Shown piece after piece: positions 59,352-64,000 of a DNA stretch of 64,000 bases. Both the position numbers and the translations under genes were made by a program. Position 1 is the stretch's first letter. Each line of letters opens with the position of its first letter. The notes below the pieces were generated by a model. It did not search any database, was not told where the DNA came from, and worked only from the letters and a program-made list of their open reading frames with translations. The DNA is from Sequoia sempervirens (taxonomy: Eukaryota > Streptophyta > Pinopsida > Cupressales > Cupressaceae), in contig VDFB02254942.1 in the NCBI GenBank assembly GCA_007258455.2, positions 185,622 to 249,621 on the forward strand. The letters run 5' to 3'.

Positions 59352-60317
59352 TAGTTGAAAAACTCGCCAATTGCAAAAACTCGCCAAGCCCGGAAAATAC
59401 AGTACGGAAAAAACTCGGCAAAAACTCGGCAACTTAAAAAATTGCTTAAACTTCATTAAAAATGCTTTTTTTTTGCAAAATTCAATGATAAGATGCATCC
59501 AATGAGTCAATAAAATGAGTACATAGAAGAAACAAGCTGAGTCTTGTTATATTTGATTGATTTGAAAGAAAATTAGATAGAAAATCGCATCCTCATGTGG
59601 AATGCTCAATACGCTGATACTGATAGTTTGAAACAAATGAAAATAGCAAATTGTTTTTGAAAAAATGAAGGTAAATAGTGGAGAATACCTAGAAAAACAA
59701 ATGAATTCAATGGGAGTTTGAGGGCAATGCCCCAATGGGGTGGAGGGGCAGCACCCCTAGCAAGGTCAAGGGGCAGTGCCCCTTGCGAGGGTCTGGGGGC
59801 AGCGCCCCCAACGGGGTCAAGGGGCAGTGCCCCTTGCGGGGGTCTGGGGGCAGCGCCCCCAGTGGGGTCAAGGGGCAGCGCCGCTTGCGGGGGTCTAGGG
59901 GCAGCGCCCCCAGCGGGGTCAAGGGGCGGAGCCCTCGCCACCAAGCCCAAATTAAGACCCCCAAAACCACACAAGCCTTCATGGTGTACATCATTTTGCA
60001 TTAACAATAAAACCCAAATTAAGACCATCAAAGCCACACAAATCGTCATGGAACACATCATTTTAGTGTTTTTTCTAAAGCAGAGCACGCAAATGAATGA
60101 AAAAATAACTCAAAATGCCTTTTTAGCCGACTACCTGGGCATTTTCTAAATCGTGCGAGTTTTTTTCAAAAACTCTCCGTACTTTCTGGGAAAACTTGCC
60201 AAAAGTACGGCGAGTTTTTCCAGAAAGTACGGCGTACAATTGCCTGGAAAACTCGCCAGCTAAAAAAACTCGCGAGTTTTTGTTAACTTACCGAATTTTT
60301 GGCGAGTGTTGCAACTA
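59352..60317. mobile_element. MITE-like insertion with TAGTTG termini
   Basis: Inverted ends TAGTTGAAAAACTCGCCAA and (from the right, inward) TAGTTGCAACACTCGCCAA, 17 of 19 identical; AACTCGCC words recur subterminally. Absent from the homologous position of the first LTR (about 54713), which acts as an empty site. No coding capacity. I could not see a clear target duplication, so the superfamily is open; hAT-like MITE is a guess. Confidence 0.7.
59764..59940. repeat. GC-rich 51-bp minisatellite
   Basis: GGTCAAGGGGC recurs at 59764, 59815, 59866 and 59917, exactly 51 apart; each unit holds AGTGCCCCTTGCGGG and TCTGGGGGCAGCGCCCC, partly palindromic. Because 51 is a multiple of three, several frames on both strands stay open and give false ORFs. 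Strongly different in GC from all surroundings. Confidence 0.9.
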
Positions 60318-61810
60318 TATTACCTATAAATAATTGGAAGAGATCAATATATTTGAATGACAAATGCACATATAATCTGTGTTGGTCGATTAAGTGCAAA
60401 TCTTAATTCAGGAAATATTCTCATTGTTGCCGTATATTCATATTTGATATCCACTCAGAAGTTAATCGAATACACCCTACAGTCTGGGCAATTATCCATA
60501 TTGATGCTAACCAATTATTCTTAGAACTGAGTGTTTGATCCATTGAGGGCCGATATCTTCCATTCCTCAGACGACATGTATTGTTGCATACATATTTGGA
60601 AAGAAGTATAACTTAAAGGAGAGCTACAGAGGTTATAAATCGTGTGATTGAAGTCAACGTCAATATTACAAATATTGGTTATCATTCGCTTGTGCTAGCC
60701 GTGGGTGAATAAGGCACTGTTTCATATTGCCATTGGGCTTGTGGATATCGACACACTATAGTCATTGCTCATTGCCACCTTAGTATACTCTCTGTCGTTG
60801 CTTGCAAGGGATTCAAATATTCCAACAAATAATTATCCGGCAATATTAAAGATCTTTCGATTTCATTATCAATTGTAGAGGATAAGTGTTGGCATCAACA
60901 TATTAACAAGGATCGACTATATCATCCTAGCCGCCCCCAAATTGTCAATATCGCAGCCATCAGGTTATGAATGTCGACCAAAGGTTTGATTCACCATCCA
61001 TATGAAGTCGGGAGTCTAAGAGCCTTTTGTGGCAACATAGTAACGTGGAGTCTGAGACCAAGGTTAAAAGAGTCATTATTATGCCAAGTTAGCAATAGAA
61101 GCATTAAAAGACATCCGTCGATTACATGCTAGGGAATATCGTTGGGAAAACAAGTATAAATTCAACCTCCATTTAATGATGGCTGACTCGCTAATATAGT
61201 GCTTAAGGTACTACTTAATATTAGTTACCAAGAGGAGACACCTTACTTTGAAGAATTGCATCTTTCCCAAAAGTCACATCTCTCTCACTTGGGCATAAAG
61301 ATATTTAATAAGTTTATGGTTTGGGAAGAAGGGTATGGAATAGAATTTGCAGTTATATATATTTCTTAGTAGCAGATTTGAAGTGCTCTTTAAGAGAAAA
61401 CAATCAACCAATAGATGGATGCATGAATAATAAGTAAACATTCAGATACAACACCCCATTACAAATCGTATGAATATGAAGAGAAAAGTAGAAATAGCGA
61501 ACTAATGGAGGTCTAAGCCTCTTGCGTATTCAAAAGCATGATTTTAAAGTCTAAATTAGAAACAACTATTATATTTACTTATCAAATTTCCATTATCGAA
61601 TTAATATTTGAATCTGAGTTCATTATTCAGAGTTTATTTCATTTATAATATAGAAACTCGATTAACTTTAGTAACATTGGATGACAACCTTTGTAAATCC
61701 AATAAAGAATAAATCAAAAATATATCGATTCAGAGCTCGTATCATTACAGTGGTGTGAGAGCTAGTGAACCTGCCAGCCTTTGGGTAAATGTCGAAAAAC
61801 TTGATTAATC

Positions 61811-62394
61811 ATGACAATATAAGATATCAAACCATTGGCAAGATCACTCTATGAAGCAGGTAACAATCTTAGTACTGAATTACAATAAGGGAATGATGTC
61901 TTGAACACACTTAAAAAGGTGGAAGAACGTTTGATCCACATTGAGCAATCATTTGAAGTGTTAGATACCAAACCAATTGCAAGAAGAAAAAGAAATAAGT
62001 GAAAAGGAAATACCAATCATGGTATTGATGACAAAGCACCAAATGCAAGTAATGAGGTGATAAATAGAACACCCTTGGCATCCAAAGATGAATTCATCGA
62101 AAAAGAAAACCATCTTCTCGGTAAAGATAATAATGAATGTTTTAAGGAAGAACTCTATCGCGCTATGGATGAGATTGAAAAACTTAGAAAGAAGAACCAA
62201 AAACTTGAGCTACAGCTTCAAGAGTCAAATAAATCCAATGTAGAGTTAATACAAAGCCTTGAAGAATGTGAGAAGATAATTTTTGATCTAAACTCACAGT
62301 TTCAAGAAGAGTGTAGATTGAAGGCCAAAATACAAGAAGAATCCATAAAGGTGATCATTGATTTGAAAGATCAAATTAAGGAAGTGTTGATGTA
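61811..62394 (+). pseudogene. Second copy of the gag-like coiled-coil gene, interrupted
   Basis: ATG at 61811; NDVLNTLKKVEERLIHIEQS, then KDEFIEKENHLLGKDNNE, EELYRAMDEIEKLRKKNQKL and the same coiled coil as the first copy, with fewer stops in its C-terminal half (open 62057-62394). It is cut at KDQIKE by the LTR starting 62395. Follows the shared LTR, making the order LTR-gag-LTR-gag. Confidence 0.72.
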
Positions 62395-64000
62395 TTTTTC
62401 GTGACCGCACCAACACAGAATAAAGTTTCTGACAGATACTCTATCCTCTCTTGATCAAAGTATTCCGCATGCTAAGATTGCAAGAAAGTTCATGCGTTCA
62501 ACTCCAAGGTTCCTTTATGCAATGGATAGTCTCAGTTAGTTTGTTGTGATTTGCTGGTATTTCAAGGGGACTTACGGAATTGTTCAACGGCGGAGAAAGG
62601 AATTCAAATGCTCGAAAGGTTTGTCTATAAAGCTCTTGTTTCCTAAACTAACCAGAAGGTACTGAATGTAAATGGCGCAGGGTTAAGAAGGCTCTAATCT
62701 ACTCTAAGGCGTGGGACATGGCGATCAATTCTCGCAGACTTCCAACTGTGCTCGCTGAGGCCACTCTCCTACAACTTCCACGTAACTGTGCACCTTCAGA
62801 GGAGTAGCCTAAGGTGTTCAGACTACAACTTAGCATGAAAATACCATCACAATGACGCATATAAACATACAAATTATGATCGAAATTAAGTACACGATAT
62901 TCCAGTTGACCACACAAGGCGCACCCACCATCAGTGAGCTTGCTAGTGGTATGGATAAGCGAAGCTCACTCAAATTAAACACCGCATTCCACAACTAGCA
63001 TCTACTTGCATGAAACAAAATCTATTTACTTTACTTTAAAATCCTACTTGAAGTAGAAGGACGAAGAAACCTCGCTAGCTACTCACAACAAAAGACGAGA
63101 TCACCATCAATGAAAACTCTTTTTATTGAGAGAGTGTTCACAACAATTTCTTACAAAGCTTTAAAGGAAAAACTTTCCTTCTTCAAACTACACTATCAAT
63201 CTATACTAAGCTACTTCTAAGTTGTCTCTCTATCTTCCTATTCTACTCTAATCTCTTGTCTACTCTAATGAGGTACAAATGAGGGGGGATGCCCCTTTAT
63301 ATAGCTGGCCAAGTCCAACGAACGGCTCAGATTACAATCAGATGGATGGCCCAAATTGTGCCACCTCAGCCCTAACCCTAAAAACCGCCACCAAGAAGAG
63401 TGGGGTAATAAATGAGCAATTAATGGCCACATCCTTCTAGAAGATTCTTATCTGGAAACGCGTTCGCACTATTCTTTCTCCGACTACAAACTGCTTGAGT
63501 TTGGTCAACACCGCTTCAACTCCTTGAATAGATATGGCGGGCATGTTCAGTTGTTTTGACGATGATCTTCCTCCTTGATGTCGTTCTTCAACTTTGAAAT
63601 ACTTGATGGTGACCATTAACACTTGGGTTCCCATCTTTCCCCTCCATTATGAGCTTGGAAGGATTCTCTCGTCTTGAACTCGAACATTTCTTCTTTGCCA
63701 CTTGAGTTGGGCACATACTAGGTCTCAACACTTAGCCATTTCTTGCAACTTTTCTTTTTTCGAGGTTGAAATCTAGTTTTGGAGTACTTGCTCCATCTTC
63801 CCAAGTCATCATGCCTTGGCCTCGGTGTTCACCCTGCAAAACAAGCAAGGAGAAGAGCATCAAAACACTTCATAATATAAATTCACTTCACTCACCTGAT
63901 TTTCATGCTTTGAATCCCAAGGTCTGAGTGATCTTTGGATCTGATGGGGTTTATCACTTTTTCTCTAGCAAACTTCATCCTCAAATTCTTCATGCCTTAG
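62395..64000 (-). mobile_element. Edge of a third giant LTR, minus orientation
   Basis: Starts TGTTGATG at 62395 and runs off the window. Homologous over at least 1.5 kb to the 26239 end of the giant LTR (GACCGCACCAACAC, TACTCTATCCTCTCTTGA, CTGGCCAAGTCCAACG, CTGCAAAACAAGCAAGGAGA). TATA box on the minus strand (CTATATAAAGGGG) at 63292-63304 in the equivalent place. The expected left duplication is GGAAG (62390-62394). Confidence 0.78.

Larger units (their letters stand above)
59308..61749 (+). repeat. Second LTR of the gag-only element, with MITE inside
   Basis: TGTAATGTCCC at 59308 to ATCATTACA at 61749; without the 966-bp insert it is 1476 bp, matching the first LTR except for a 31-base gap near 61100. 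It is preceded by a polypurine tract (as a 3' LTR) and followed by a degenerate primer-binding site and a second gag (as a 5' LTR). Confidence 0.85.

Noticed and set aside
59606..60149. Proline/alanine/glycine-rich ORFs in several frames
   Set aside because: Created by a 51-bp GC-rich minisatellite whose length is a multiple of three; no conserved protein.
1..64000. tRNA genes, rRNA genes, CRISPR arrays, bacterial-type operons
   Set aside because: None seen. The only tRNA-related sequences are short primer-binding sites next to LTRs, and the window is plant nuclear repeat DNA.

Overview
This is a repeat-dominated stretch of a large plant nuclear genome. I find no intact host gene. Almost everything recognisable is transposon: two plant-type hAT DNA transposons and a dense pile of nested LTR retrotransposons. 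Giant (about 4.6 kb) LTRs, old insertions and near-absence of genes would suit a conifer or another very large plant genome, but nothing seen fixes the species.

Left part (1-15 kb). Two complete but dead hAT elements can be delimited to the base by terminal inverted repeats and 8-bp target duplications: hAT-1 (1311-6787, transposase on the minus strand) and hAT-2 (7810-12037, plus strand). Each has been split by a solo LTR (2055-3927 and 9292-10066) with a perfect 5-bp target duplication. Between 12.0 and 14.0 kb is non-repetitive-looking DNA with a few exon-like scraps, followed by another solo LTR (13958-15064).

Middle left (15-24 kb). A plus-strand Ty3/Gypsy element (primer-binding site at 17183, gag-protease-RT pseudogene to 19530) is truncated after the RT active site. 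A minus-strand chromodomain Gypsy fragment (22147-23771) carries RNase H end, integrase and chromodomain.

Right part (24-64 kb): a four-level nest. The minus-strand Gypsy fragment is interrupted at 23772 by a second minus-strand element with a gag-protease coding region. Pieces of that region reappear at 25462-25562, 32114-32444 and 50985-53333, and they read on across the inserts. Into it went a solo LTR (25568-32108), a Copia element (32445-50979), another solo LTR (53334-54527) and probably a gag-only non-autonomous element (54662 onward). Those in turn host a giant solo LTR (26239-30917), a complete 8.5-kb chromovirus (34915-43459), a second giant solo LTR (45999-50610), another solo LTR (57384-58800), a MITE-like element (59352-60317) and the edge of a third giant LTR (62395-end). 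Most boundaries are supported by target duplications, so a relative insertion order can be read directly.

All coding regions are broken. The most striking signals are these: every in-frame stop seen in the Copia gene is TAG at a plausible ancestral CAG codon; a palindrome (TTACTA, 4-base loop, TAGTAA) recurs in otherwise dissimilar LTR families; the giant LTRs contain several tandem arrays, one with a 95/74-bp alternating register; the Copia LTRs end in TATTA/TAATA rather than TG/CA; and the gag-only element has the order LTR-gag-LTR-gag.
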